Below are positions 1 to 11,532 of a stretch of DNA of 64,000 nt, piece after piece. Made by a program: the position numbers and the translations under genes. A model generated the notes under the pieces. It was not told the origin of the DNA. It saw only the letters and a program-made list of their open reading frames with translations, and did not search any database. Position 1 is the stretch's first letter. Every line of letters begins with the position of its first letter. The stretch is from Ananas comosus (lineage: Eukaryota; Streptophyta; Magnoliopsida; Poales; Bromeliaceae): contig NC_033638.1 in NCBI RefSeq assembly GCF_001540865.1, positions 4,485,325 through 4,549,324 of the forward strand. The letters run 5' to 3'.

Positions 1-746
1 TATTTTTATTTATTTGATAGAGGAGAATTATTTTGCTCAACTTAAAAAATCTAGGAATATATGTGCAATTATATAACCCTAATTAATAAAAAGGCTCCTA
101 ATCTCTCTTTTTCTCCCCAACCGGCCATTCTCTCTCCTTCTCTTGTTCAACCTCATCAGCATGCGTGCCTTTCATGCACACGCGCGATATCTCTCTTTTC
201 CTCGTACAATTATCGATCTCGTCTTTCGACGCCGCCTCAACCGCTGTACTCCTTGATCTTCGTCGGTTTCGTTTTGTTTGTAGCTATTAGATCGTCAGAG
301 ACATCTCGTTCGTAGTCGTTTCGTTCATCATCATTGAAAAGGTTCCGTTGATTAAGTTGATGCCTATGTTTGATCGAACGATACTTAGATTATTTAGAGG
401 TAAGTGACCTAATGCCTATTAGTTTGTTTTTGATAAAAAAATTGTAGAAATATATTACGGTAACAAAAATTCCTTTTTGTATATTTTTCCAAAATAAGGG
501 TTAAGCGTGCTTATATAAATTACAAATTGTTGAAAGAGAAAAATTAATAAGTATTGATTTGACTGTTGTGCAGTTTTTAGAATATGTTCTTTAGAAATGT
601 GCTTATTTGATAAAATTTCAGCATTAATAATTTATTTTCTTCTTAATTGTTGACTGAGTAAATAATTTTGAAGTCATGATGCCTCTTGGGATATTCCTAT
701 AATGATGTTGGCCATGTCGACAAGAATTTTATGATAGAAGCTAGCT
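1..746. other. Unassigned non-coding sequence at left edge
   Basis: No gene is recognised. The first 320 bases include an open CT-rich stretch resembling a plant 5' leader or LTR U5, but it has no known domain. Together with 12,097-12,690, which ends in a GGGGCGTG-type LTR end-like motif, it could be an old gypsy LTR into which the 922-12,096 element inserted. That is inference only. Confidence 0.3.
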
Positions 747-866
747 TCGATTTTGTGATGTACTTCCGAGTGCAATTTTGTGACACGCCTTCGGGTGCAA
801 TTTTGTAACGCGCCTTCGAGTGCAATTTTGTGATGCGTCTTTGGGTGCAATTTTGTGATGCGCCAC
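747..866. repeat. 25-bp minisatellite, about 4-5 units
   Basis: Tandem units of about 25 bp share the core CGGGTGCAATTTTGTGA, with decayed units continuing to about 916. The array ends immediately before the TTCGG target duplication of the gypsy element. No coding role is apparent. Confidence 0.75.
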
Positions 867-921
867 TGGGTGGTACTTAGATTCATCTTCAGGTGCTTTC
901 ACTTTGTGATCGTGCCTTCGG

Positions 922-3472
922 TGTAAGGTACCGGACTTCAAAAAATTATGAAGTTACGGTGTACACTTGGTTGGGAAGCCATATGAATGGTTCCGGTGAA
1001 GTTCGGTGAGGTTTGGGAGCATTCGGGCGTTTCGGTGCGCGTAGGCGCGAAAACGGAACCCGAAAGGGTATGTTGGGCCGTGAACTAAATCCGGCATTAA
1101 CAGGGATGAAGAGATGATGAAAACACGCTCGAAAACATGTTTGGAGAGTCTCGGTTCGATTTGAAAAGAATCGGAGGTCAAACGAGCGAAAACGAGCGAA
1201 AACGAAGAAGAAACAGTGAAAAAGCTGAAAATTTGGCTAAGTCCTAAAATGCTAGAATTCTGGACCTACGGGGACCGATCCCTCAAGTCCAAGGACCGGT
1301 CCCCTATACAAAAAAGTGCCCCGCGAGGGGCAATGCACTAAATGCATTGTTGGAGGGGTTTTTGGCAAAATTGCATTAGTTGGAGCTACAAGAGGGGTCT
1401 AGGGCTTGTTTTCTCTCATTTTCCTCCACCCTCTCACCCTAAGACACCTCTCTCTCTCTCTAGAAGCTCTCTCTCTCTCATCAAGGAAGGAAAGGAGAGG
1501 AGGGATTGGCGGAGAAGAAGCAAAGAAAGAAGAACTTCATCTTCTTCCCTTGGCCATTGGAGCTTGTTTGAGGTAAGCTTTATACCCTCTAATGGTAGAT
1601 CCTTAGAGATGGGTTTTTAAGCTCTAGAATTGGATTTGGGTGAACCCTAGCATGCTAGGGAGTTGATTGATGCCTGAATCTAGAGGCTACATGATGGATT
1701 TTTGCATAGTGAATACCTAGGGCTCAAAATGGGGGTTTTGAGAAATCTAGGGTTTTGATCTAAATTGAATGATTGTAAACCTAATTGCTAGGTATTCTGA
1801 CGCGTTGGCGAAGACGGTCCGTCGATTCGTCGAGCGGTTGCGAAGATATTGAAGGAAAAGCTTCTTTTGGTTCAGATTGCCGCAGTTCGCGGCGCAGGCT
1901 TCCTAAAATCACAAAAACGGAACCCTAGCCTCGTGGTAGCGATAAAAGGTGGGGGGTGTCATCCCGAAGCAACTGGGCTTCTCCTTATGTCTAAGTATCT
2001 CTATGTTGATCAATTATGCATATTGAGCATGATGCATTATAGGGTGCTCGGTTAGTGTTATTACATATTCTTGCATGCTAGTATAATATAGTGTTGTTGG
2101 CTTCGATACTTGTACCTAGTATGCATCTGATTGGGACATAGTGTAGTGAAACCCTATAATGACAAGATTAATGTGGATACTCTAGTTGAAAGAACACCTA
2201 GTCGTTGTGTACAATTAGAGTATTGAGAACGAGTGACATCTAGTTAATGTTAAACTTGACGAGTGGCATGATAAGTAAAGTATAGAGAAAATACTTGTCG
2301 TAGGTGGAACCTAGGGATGAGCTAGTTCCCAAGTGATGTTGTCTAGAGTGGTAGGGTATCCTCGGTGACGGGGATTTGATCATACTCATATATCTATTCG
2401 AAGCTTGGTGTGGTCGCTCCACACAAGCAGTGCACTTCGAAGTTGTCACATAATAGGGATAGCCTTTCTGGGTCCCAAGGGATAGCCTTTATGGGTCCCG
2501 CAGACAGTCTTGGGAGAGTGAGCTGATCCTTCCCAGGTGAGTAGGGTGAGTGAGCTGATCCTTACCTGTGAGATAGAGATTGGGTTGTGGTACCTGTGTT
2601 GAGTTGGGCGAGTGAGCGGATCCTCCCCGTAGAGAGTGTGTGAGTGTTGTGAGTCGGCTGAGTGAGCGGATCCTCCCCTTTGTGACTAGATTGTGAGTCG
2701 GGCGAGTGAGCGGATCCTCCCCGTAGAGAGTGTGAGTGTTGTGAGTCGGGCGAGTGAGCGGATCCCCCCCTGTGTGACTGAGTAGACGTGTGTGACTTCT
2801 TGACATAGTATCATGTGGTAGATTGCATATTATACATTTGACTATTGATAGCACAGTAGATCTTAGTTGCAGTTCAATATCTATCTATCTATCTATCTAT
2901 CTATCTGTGCCAGCTTAGACCTAGTGGGAAGATCGGCAGAGTCGGCGGCCAAACCCACTGGGAACTATATTTATATAGTTCTCACCCCGTGTGGTTTTGG
3001 GGTATAGGTACACACGAGAGCGGACCGGCAGTTGATCGCGGTAAGGGCTTAGCGCCCTAGAGGTTGTAGTAGTAGCTTTCTTACCCTTTGCATTAGAGCT
3101 ACCTTGTACATACTTGAGAGTAGATGATGTATAGGTGTGAGATATTTTGGGAAATTATAAACTTTAAGTTTATGTTGTATTTTGGAAGAATATAAAGTAA
3201 TCAAATGTATTAAAGTTGAATGGATGTAATAGATTAGTATCTCTCTTTTATTCACTTGTTTATTACTTGTGATGCTTGCTCTTTAGTTAATTAGCACTGA
3301 TTGTGCTCTCGCTGTTGTTGTCTGATTGTGTATGTAATCAAGTTGTTTTCCTCGGCACTTGTGTACACAATCTCGTTGTTTAGCCGTGGGCGGACAGGAG
3401 AGGTGCTGTCTATTCGGCGTCTGTCCGACGCGCCCGAACCGGCCAAAGTGGTAGCGGTTTCGGGGCGTGACA
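922..3472 (+). repeat. 5' LTR of the gypsy element (2,551 bp)
   Basis: Starts TGTAAGG and ends GTGACA; the primer site follows four bases later. Inside are ACCGGT-type palindromes at 1,271-1,302, a minisatellite at about 2,511-2,790, an ATCT microsatellite at about 2,876-2,906 and a hairpin-forming inverted repeat at 2,962-2,981. Small open frames within it (for example 1,342-1,620) recur in the 3' LTR but look like non-coding LTR sequence. Confidence 0.93.
2511..2795. repeat. LTR minisatellite, units about 45-57 bp
   Basis: Tandem units contain GAGTGAGCGGATCCTCCCC followed by GTAGAGAGTGTG. The homologous array in the 3' LTR (about 11,072-11,385) has one or two more units, so the array changes copy number. 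Confidence 0.8.
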
Positions 3473-3476
3473 GTTG

Positions 3477-3488
3477 TGGTATCAGAGC
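3477..3488 (+). promoter_or_regulatory. Primer binding site (initiator tRNA-Met type)
   Basis: TGGTATCAGAGC lies four bases after the 5' LTR end. This is the usual plant LTR-retrotransposon primer site, complementary to the 3' end of initiator tRNA-Met. Confidence 0.9.
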
Positions 3489-3839
3489 GAGTTAAGAGCA
3501 AGCAAAGAGAGAGTCTAGGATGGACCTAAGAGACCCTAGGACGGTTTACCCTAAGGTTATAGGTGCGTGAGTGCGACGTGAACCTATGACGGCGGCGGAA
3601 GTTGATTGATTGGGTCGAAGTTGGTGTTGAGACTCTAGTAGTTGCTAGAGACGATTCAAGTAGTACTAGTTCTTGGCTTAAGGTGGTTGTGTTGGCGGCC
3701 GACAACACGATGCCGAGAGTCAAGAGCTAGTATGCTTGTGAACTTCCGCCTGATTTGTGTTGTTGAAACGTTTTATCGCGTAATTGCGAGAAGTTGTTGG
3801 GTTGAGGTGATTAACCGATTTATTGCGTTTCAGGAGCTA

Positions 3840-4901
3840 ATGTCCCCGAGACGCTACGAACGTAGATCCGTTCCGGCACAGCCTCCTGAGGTGCCAGAGC
3901 AAGCTGGATCAAGCGAAGTGCAGGAGTTGCGGGAGCAGGTAGCTGCACTTGTTGGCGCGATGCAACGCCAAGAGAGTAGGATCGAGCGGCTCCAAGAGTT
4001 ATTGGAGCAACAAGTGGCTGCGGCGGCCGCGACAGCAGGTCAAGGCCATGGCCCACCCGCACCCTCGGCGCGCGCGCCTGAGGCGGCTGACGGTGAGGGC
4101 ATTGCGGCAGCTCCGGTGGCGGCACGTCCCCCGCCGGCGAGTGTTCCTCCAGCGGCATCGGGTTCTGCGACACTCGGTGCGGCGGCCGAGGAGATAGAGC
4201 GAGACCGTGGCTACACGGCTCTCACAAGGTTTATGAAGTTCCACCCTCCGATGTTCCACGGTGAAGTGGTTGATCCCTGGACAGTAGAGACATGGTTGGC
4301 CGCAATGGAAACCCTGTTCGAGGACATCTACACCGCGGAGCGTGATAAGGTGCCTTTAGCCGCGCATTGCTTCGATAAGCGGGCCAGAGTGTGGTGGCGG
4401 AGAGTGAAGCAGGATCGATCTTCGGACCTTCCCCCGATTGATTGGGAGGAGTTCCGAAGGTTGATGTTTGCGGAGTACTTTTCGGACAGTGAGAAGCGGA
4501 AGATGCGAGAGGACTTCCGGAAGCTAAAGCAGGGCAACCGCATAGTTCGGGAGTATGAGCGGGAGTTCACCCATCTCCTGAACTGTGTCCCGGACGTGGC
4601 GAGAACTGAGAAAGACCGGGCAGAGTGCTTTGTGCGAGGACTTCGTCCCGGAGTGTTCCGATTGGTGCATGCGTTTAAGTTCCGCACCTTCGCGGAAGTG
4701 TTGGACCGTGCCTTATGGGTTGAGCACGGAAACGCTTGCGAACGAGAAGAGCGTGAGGCGTCCGAGAAGGACAAGGGGAAGAAGCGACAGGGCGGTGGTT
4801 CTGGAGGTCAATCGAGTTCCAAGAAGCCCCCGAAGTACCCGCGAGAGCAGTCCGAGGACCGTGAAGTGCAGCAGTGCGTCTTTTGTGGTGGAGACCACTG
4901 A
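3840..4901 (+). CDS. gag: Gag polyprotein, interrupted in its first zinc knuckle
   Basis: 353 codons from an ATG beginning MSPRRYERR to a TGA at 4,899-4,901. The N-terminal third is Gln/Glu/Ala-rich with a likely coiled coil (about residues 25-60) and a Pro/Ala linker. A retrotransposon gag (capsid-like) domain follows, with landmark motifs FHPPMFHGEVVDPW, VWWRRVKQD and AECFVRGLRPGVFRLV. After a basic linker comes the first half of a CCHC zinc knuckle (CVFCGGDH), where TGA falls. The same frame continues with MTQC and a second complete knuckle (CYECGQAGHMARDC). The capsid precursor would package element RNA. An open frame extends upstream to 3,642, but the chosen ATG opens the recognisable protein. 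The TGA is either an inactivating substitution or a readthrough site; the first is likelier. Confidence 0.85.
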   Translation: MSPRRYERRSVPAQPPEVPEQAGSSEVQELREQVAALVGAMQRQESRIERLQELLEQQVAAAAATAGQGHGPPAPSARAPEAADGEGIAAAPVAARPPPASVPPAASGSATLGAAAEEIERDRGYTALTRFMKFHPPMFHGEVVDPWTVETWLAAMETLFEDIYTAERDKVPLAAHCFDKRARVWWRRVKQDRSSDLPPIDWEEFRRLMFAEYFSDSEKRKMREDFRKLKQGNRIVREYEREFTHLLNCVPDVARTEKDRAECFVRGLRPGVFRLVHAFKFRTFAEVLDRALWVEHGNACEREEREASEKDKGKKRQGGGSGGQSSSKKPPKYPREQSEDREVQQCVFCGGDH

Positions 4902-5183
4902 ATGACGCAATGTGAGCATCGCCGAGGGAGGTGTTATGAATGTGGCCAGGCGGGGCACATGGCCCGTGATTGCTCGAGAAAGGCTTTGGTTGCCCCGTCT
5001 GTCGCATCGGCTCCGACAGTTCCAGGCCATTATGGCAGAGCCCCACCTATGGTTGCGTCGGCTGGACGTGCCTTGGCGCCACGTCAGCCTGAGGCGACCC
5101 GATCTGCTCCAAGTGGTCGGGTGTACGTCGCTCAAGTCAAGGAGCCTGCTGCTGCAGATGATGTCATGGCAGGTATGGTTTAG
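4902..5183 (+). pseudogene. In-frame continuation of gag with second zinc knuckle
   Basis: 93 codons in the same frame as gag, directly after the TGA. It completes the first CCHC knuckle and encodes the second (CYECGQAGHMARDC), then a Pro/Ala/Ser-rich linker ending at TAG 5,181-5,183. In related autonomous elements an aspartic protease with a DTG motif would follow; here none is visible in any frame up to the 3' LTR. Confidence 0.7.
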
Positions 5184-6215
5184 TTGAAGCAAGTATATAC
5201 CTTTGCATGATATTAAGTAAGTGCATTGCATGCATTGTAGTTGTGGTCATTTGTTACTACTTATTCATAAGCATAGTAGAGACCAGAGCATGGGTCGGTG
5301 TAGTTACCCTAGCATGCACGAGTTGTGATGGTACGTTGCTTACCTCGAATTGTCGAGGGCAGAGATTTTTGGTTAAGGCGATAGTCCGAGGTTAGGTTCG
5401 GGAGCGAGAGTGTCACGTATTGGATCTCGAGATCAAGCACGCATTAAGAGTGCGATGGTGACCCAACCCGACGAATTGTAGTGGTTTGAGGTCTTAATTG
5501 CTCCTGGTCGGAATGTGTGCGAATTCCAAAGTGAGAATTTCGCCCAGTTATGATTGGGTCAACGCTTGCGAGCGAGAGACGTCGCGAGTGTCGAGATGGT
5601 TGGGCTATAGGACTGGGTAAAGTTAGTGACTGTTGGTCCACATGTGGAAATCGATGTGATCGGTTTGGCCAATAACTCTGTCGAGGAGTTTGGCTTGGAT
5701 TTGCGAACAGAGAGTTCGTGTGAGTTTGTTGTAGAGCGATTGAAGTTGGAAGTGGCAATGGAGAGGTAAGATAAAGTGGTCTCTTGGAGACACTTGAATG
5801 CCAGATAGCCAGATAGAGTTGAGAAAGTTGCTCTCTTGAGGATTAACATTGAAGATGGACCAAATTGTGCCACCTCGCAATAGAGCAAGATCCGGATGTG
5901 ATGGTAGCACTCGCGGTCGATCGACGCACCAATAATATTGCCTCTAGGCAATGCCGGTGATCGACTCGGAACGTGTTCCCCGATTAGGAGAGTAGTGCAA
6001 GGAGAAATTTCTTGCATGGTAGTAATGCACTTTTGGTGTTGCACGTAGCAAATGTGAGTGAACTTGGTCTCACGTCCTCCGTAGTGGTCCTTTGGATAGT
6101 TCCGACGAGTGGAAGGCCACCCCGGAGTGCGAAAGTACATTGGAATCCTTGATTACTCAATGAGTTGAGTTGAGGTGTGAGTTGGATTTGAGGTTAGTTT
6201 CGAGGACGAAACTGC
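5184..6215 (+). other. Non-coding internal region replacing pol
   Basis: About 1 kb between the end of gag and the polypurine tract. All frames are closed by stops, and no protease, reverse transcriptase, RNase H, integrase or chromodomain motif is visible. This marks a deletion derivative or a specialised gag-only lineage. Confidence 0.7.
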
Positions 6216-6219
6216 TTTT

Positions 6220-6232
6220 AAAGAGGGGAGGA
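6220..6232 (+). promoter_or_regulatory. Polypurine tract
   Basis: AAAGAGGGGAGGA lies immediately before the TG of the 3' LTR. It is the expected plus-strand priming site, and the context CGAGGACGAA upstream is typical of del/Tekay-type elements. Confidence 0.88.
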
Positions 6233-7644
6233 TGTAAGGTACCGGACTTCAAAAAATTATGAAGTTACGGTGTACACTTGGTTGGGAAGCCATTTGAATG
6301 GTTCCGGTGAAGTTCGGTGAGGTTTGGGAGCATTCGGGCATTTCGATGCGCGTAGGCGCAAAAATGAAACCCGAAAGGGTATGTTGGGTCGTGAACTAAA
6401 TCCGGCATTAGCAGGGATGAAGAGATGATGAAAACACGCTCGAAAATATGTTTGGAGAGTCTCGGTTCGATTTGAAAAGAATCGGAGGTCAAACGAGCGA
6501 AAACGAGTGAAAACGGAGAAGAAACGGTGAAAAAGCTGAAAATTTCGCTAAGTCCTAAAATGCTAGAATTCTGGACCTACGGGGACCGATCCCTCAAGTC
6601 CAAGGACCGATCCCCTATACAAAAAAGTGCCCCGCGAGGGGCAATGCACTAAATGCATTGTTGGAGGGGTTTTTGGCAAAATTGCATTAGTTGGAGCTAC
6701 AAGAGAGGTCTAGGGCTTGTTTTCTCTCATTTTCCTCCACCCTCTCACCCTAAGACACCTCTCTCTCTCTCTAGAAGCTCTCTCTCTCTCATCAAGGAAG
6801 GAAAGGAGAGGAGGGATTGGCGGAGAAGAAGCAAAGAAAGAAGAACTTCATCTTCTTCCCTTGGCCATTGGAGCTTGTTTGAGGTAAGCTTTATACCCTC
6901 TAATGGTAGATCCTTAGAGATGGGTTTTTAAGCTCTAGAATTGGATTTGGGTGAACCCTAGCATGCTAGGGAGTTGATTGATGCTTGAATCTAGAGGCTA
7001 CATGATGGATTTTTGCATAGTGAATACCTAGGGCTCAAAATGGGGGTTTTGAGAAATCTAGGGTTTTGATCTAAATTGAATGATTGTAAACCTAATTGCT
7101 AGGTATTCTGACGCGTTGGCGATGACGGTTCGTCGATTCGTCGAGCGGTTGCGAAGATATTGAAGGAAAAGCTTCTTTTGGTTCAGATTGCCGCAGTTCG
7201 CGGCGCAGGCTTCCTAAAATCACAAAAACGGAACCCTAGCCTCGTGGTAGCGATAAAAGGTGGGGGGTGTCATCCCGAAGCAACTGGGCTTCTCCTTATG
7301 TCTAAGTATCTCTATGTTGATCAATTATGCATATTGAGCATGATGCATTATAGGGTGCTCGATTAGTGTTATTACATATTCTTGCATGCTAGTGTAATAT
7401 AGTGTTGTTGGCTTCGATACTTGTACCTAGTATGCATGTGATTGGGACATAGTGTAGTGAAACCCTATAATGACAAGATTAATGTGGATAGACTCTAGTT
7501 GAAAGAACACCTAGTCGTTGTGTACAATTAGAGTATTGAGAACGAGTGGCATCTAGTTAATGTTAAACTTGACGAGTGGCATGATAAGTAAAGTATAGAG
7601 AAAATACTTGTCGTAGGTGGAACCTAGGGATGAGCTAGTTCCCA

Positions 7645-9384
7645 TGTCACGCCCCGCGACCACCCGCCTATTTGGCCGGGTCGCGGCGCCGTCAACAGAC
7701 TGCCGAACGGACAGAGTTTCCCCTGTACGTCCTAGGCGTTGCAATCAAAACAATATACAAATGTTCCAACCACGAACTGATATCAATCAAGATTGCAGAA
7801 GGAAGTATCAATAACATAAGCTACTTGCTATTACAAGCATTCATTTCATACAATATTTTTCTTTTACATTTGCTTAACTTTCAAGTACAATTACATTTAA
7901 TACAAGTTGGTTGTTGTCATTCCATTCTAACCCCTAGGCCCTGCTGACTCGGGGTACTGCTAGCTCTGGTCTCCGGGATAGGGCGCTATTTATGAAGCTA
8001 CGCCCTCGCCTCGTGCTGCCGCGCCGCTCACGTGCGAACCTGTAACACCCCAAAACAATGTGGGGTGAGAACCAACTCCATGGTTTCCAGTGGGTACGGC
8101 CACCCAAGGGAAAAGCTCGACCAATAGGTCCGAGGAGGCACTGCAACATGTTAGTTCAACAATATACAACAGATATATATATTCAATTGAAATACATGCC
8201 ATGCCTCACAATATACGATATGAAAATCATGCAACTCTATGCAACAACTAGTAGATCAACTGATCCTACACTTTACTTGGCTATTCTTAGCTCGTACCCT
8301 AAGGCTTCTACTACCTCGGGTTCATACTCAAGTCCACTGGCTTCTAAGGTCTCTATTACCTTAGCTCAAGCCTCTATCTCTAGCTCATAAGGGTTCCACT
8401 ACCCCATCGAAGCTAACCATCCGACTCGGCTTCGGGTCAATCATCCGCGGATAGTCCGCGCACTGACTGCTCATCATCCTACGGCCCTCTAAACTCAGCC
8501 TCTTAGCGGCGAAGTCGTCGCACGCGCTGAACTCGGCTCTAGTCACTTGACATAGCCATTCTAGCGGCGAACACGGCGTTCTTACCCAGCGAGGACTCGA
8601 GTCATGAAATAACCATCTGGCGGCGAACGTATCGCACCTGACCGAACAACGGTTCAAGTCACGACTCAGCCACCTGGCGGCGCACGCATCGTTCTTACCC
8701 AACAATGGTTTCAGTCAATCCTGGCGGTCTAATCCTCAATCCGCTCAACCATCCGGCAGCGAAATCGTCGCACAAACGCCACGTCAATAGTTAAAGCCCC
8801 AGGCGGTGATCTCCATGTAATCGCCCCCCAATCTTTCCTCGGTATCAACCTCGGCAGCGAAGTCGTCGCACACGCCCTAGCCTTGATACCAGGGTCATCA
8901 CAAATCCTGGGATTCCAGAATCCACTTTCCATAGGTCGAGGGTCCATAGCCAACCCTATACTGTCGACCTAGCTCATCCTAGCGGCTAGTACCACTATAC
9001 TCAACAACCTAGGTTCCAACACTCTAGGTTCTATGTTCATGTCATATAACCTAGATACAATCTCTAGGTTCTCGTCATCTTTACCTAGATGTCCACTTCT
9101 AGGTTTACTAGATCGACCTATGTTTGCTAACACTAGGTTCGATGCCACACCTAGACTTGTTCAACTCTAGGTTCACTCGTTTAACCTATGTTCTTTAACA
9201 CTACGTTAGGTGCCACTCGATCTAATTGACATCCTAGTTGTCCAATCGAGTCTCACTACCAATCAACTCTACACTTCTAGAGTTATCATCTATTTACATG
9301 CATATATATATATATATATATATGTATGTATACATATATATATATATATATGTATGTATACATATATATATATATATATGTATG

Positions 9385-9415
<31 letters not shown>

Positions 9416-10884
9416 ATATATATATATGTGTGTGTGTGTATTCATGCTACTCATGCACTCATGCGATCCTCTAGCATGTATACATCATGTTCATTATGCC
9501 TTCTACTTAGCATTTTAATATATGCATCATCTACGTCATTTTATTAACATGCATCAATATGAAACCATATGTTCTTAGACATAAAGGGCAACCTAGTTGC
9601 TTCGGTAAGCACAACCCACCTTAGCTAGCTTTCCGATTGCTCGTCGACACTTGCAATCGGCCTCCCACGGCACTCGGCACCCGTTTGGGCCCGATCTCAC
9701 AGTTCTCTCCAAGAGCGCGCCGCTTCGCCGTTTCAACTGCTAAAGGTCTTCGCCTCGCCGTTACGATGCTCGGACCCGATTTCATGATTTATGGACGTCG
9801 CCTCGGCCTTCCAGGCGGAAACGAAGCTCCAAGCGTCCGTTTCTTCAATATCTTTGTAACGGCTCGTCGAATTGCCGAACCATCTTCGCCAACTTGTTTC
9901 GTTACCTACCTATTAGATTTATGAAGGGTCAAATGAGATCAAACTCTCACATATACCAAAACCCCATTTTGTATGCCCTAGATGCTATTGCTACCAAATC
10001 CACCAAATCGATCCATGAAATGGGGAAAAACCATCTAAATAGCATACTAGGGTTCCCCTCAAACCAACTTTAGGGATCAAAAACCTATCTCTAAGGATCT
10101 ACCATGAGAGAGTACCAAGCTTACCTCTCTAGGCTTGCTCCAATAGAGAGAAGAAGATGAAGAGGATGAAGATGAGAGAGAGGATCTTCTTCTTGGTCCT
10201 CTTCTCCTTCCTCTTCTCTTTTCTTTTTCTTCTTCTTCTTTCTCCCTTCCCTTCTTTTCCTTTTCCTCCTCACGATCGGAGAGAGAGAGAGAGACAGTGA
10301 GGGAGAGTGTGAGGGAGTGAGAGAGAGAGAGAGAACACCTCTCTAATACCCTCTCATATTGTAACAAAATCCCCACAAGCCCCTCAACTTTTCATCTCTT
10401 ACACAGCCCTCACTGTGCGTTCTGCGCGCGGAGGGACCGGTCTCCCCGACCTGGGACCGGTCCCCGAGAGCTCCCCCCGACATCACGCGTTCGGGAACCG
10501 GTCTCTCCCCGAGAGACCGGTCCCCCGGAGACCAGTCCGCCCACCAGAGACCAGTCCCCGAGAGCTCATCTCGCAGGACTTGGCCAATTTTGGCCATTCT
10601 CGCTGGTGTCGCCTGCGGGGATCGGTCCCCCTGCTGCCAGGGACCGGTTGCCTCAGCAACCCCGCAACCCTCGGCTGATGGGACCGGTCTCTCCAGCCAG
10701 AGACCGGTCCCCAAGAGCAAATCTGCCAAAGATGCAGATTTTGCATCCTCGCTCTCGCGGACTCCATTCCAATGCACTTATTGGGTTTCGTGCATCATTA
10801 GCTTTTCCAAAACTTATCAACTCGACCATTAGTCGATTCTGGACGAAGTGCAACTCTCGGATTTCGAGAATTCACATTGTTACA
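7645..10884 (-). mobile_element. Solo LTR inserted in the 3' LTR
   Basis: 3,240 bp, TGTCACGCCCC...TGTTACA on the plus strand, so an LTR in minus orientation. The 5-bp target duplication TCCCA is perfect (7,640-7,644 and 10,885-10,889). It is a different but related family to the host LTR: the last 90 bp of both share a CTGTCC...GGCCAAA...GGGGCGTGACA pattern. No primer site, gag or pol lies inside, so recombination between two LTRs removed the rest. It contains a tandem repeat of about 63-bp units (about 8,490-8,900), a TA/TG microsatellite (about 9,300-9,440), a GA tract (about 10,262-10,336) and an ACCGGT palindrome array (10,430-10,715). Confidence 0.92.
9300..9440. repeat. (TA)n/(TG)n microsatellite with TATGTATG interruptions
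   Basis: Long alternating TA run punctuated by GTATGTATAC. It gives overlapping Tyr-Ile-rich open frames that are artefacts. Confidence 0.9.
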
Positions 10885-11495
10885 TCCCAAGTGATGTTGT
10901 CTAGAGTGGTAGGGTATCCTCAGTGACGGGGATTTGATCATACTCATATGTCTATTCGAAGCTTGGTGTGGTCGCTCCACACAAGCAGTGCACTCCGGAG
11001 TTGTCACATGATAGGAATAGCCTTTCTGGGTCCCGAGGGATAGCCTTTATGGATCCCACAGACGGTCTTGGGAGAGTGAACTGATCCTTCCCAGGTGAGT
11101 AGGGTGAGTGAGCTGATCCTCACCTGTGAGATAGAGATTGGGTTGTGGTACTTGTGTTGAGTCGGGCGAGTGAGCGGATCCTCCCCGTAGAGAGTGTGTG
11201 TGTTGTGAGTCGGCTGAGTGAGCGGATCCTCCCCGTTGTGACTAGATTGTGAGTCGGGCGAGTGAGCGGATCCTCCCCGTAGAGAGTGTGTGTGTATTGT
11301 GAGTCGGGCGAGTGAGCGGATCCTCCCCGTAGAGAGTGTGTGTGTTGTGAGTCGGGCGAGTGAGCGGATCCTCCCCTGTGTAACTGAGTAGACGTGTGTG
11401 ACTTCTTGACATAGTATCATGTGGTAGATTGCATATTATGTTGTAGTTCATACATTTGACTATTGATGGCACAGTAGATCTTAGTTGCAGTTCAA

Positions 11496-11532
<37 letters not shown>

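Noticed and set aside
1342..1620. 92-codon frame repeated identically at 6,653-6,931
   Set aside because: Its duplication is explained by the two LTRs. Composition (RSSLSLIKEGKERR...) is that of a CT/GA-rich leader, not a protein.
2511..2795. Regular repeats that might suggest CRISPR
   Set aside because: Contiguous minisatellite units inside a plant LTR, without unique spacers or cas genes.
4328..5231. Antisense frames of 120-172 codons across gag
   Set aside because: Shadows of the gag coding strand with no domain.
5184..6232. Search for reverse transcriptase, integrase or protease
   Set aside because: No catalytic motif in any frame; stops are frequent, so no pol gene was annotated.
9210..9547. 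Tyr-Ile-rich frames of 73-102 codons
   Set aside because: Pure translation of a TA/TG microsatellite.
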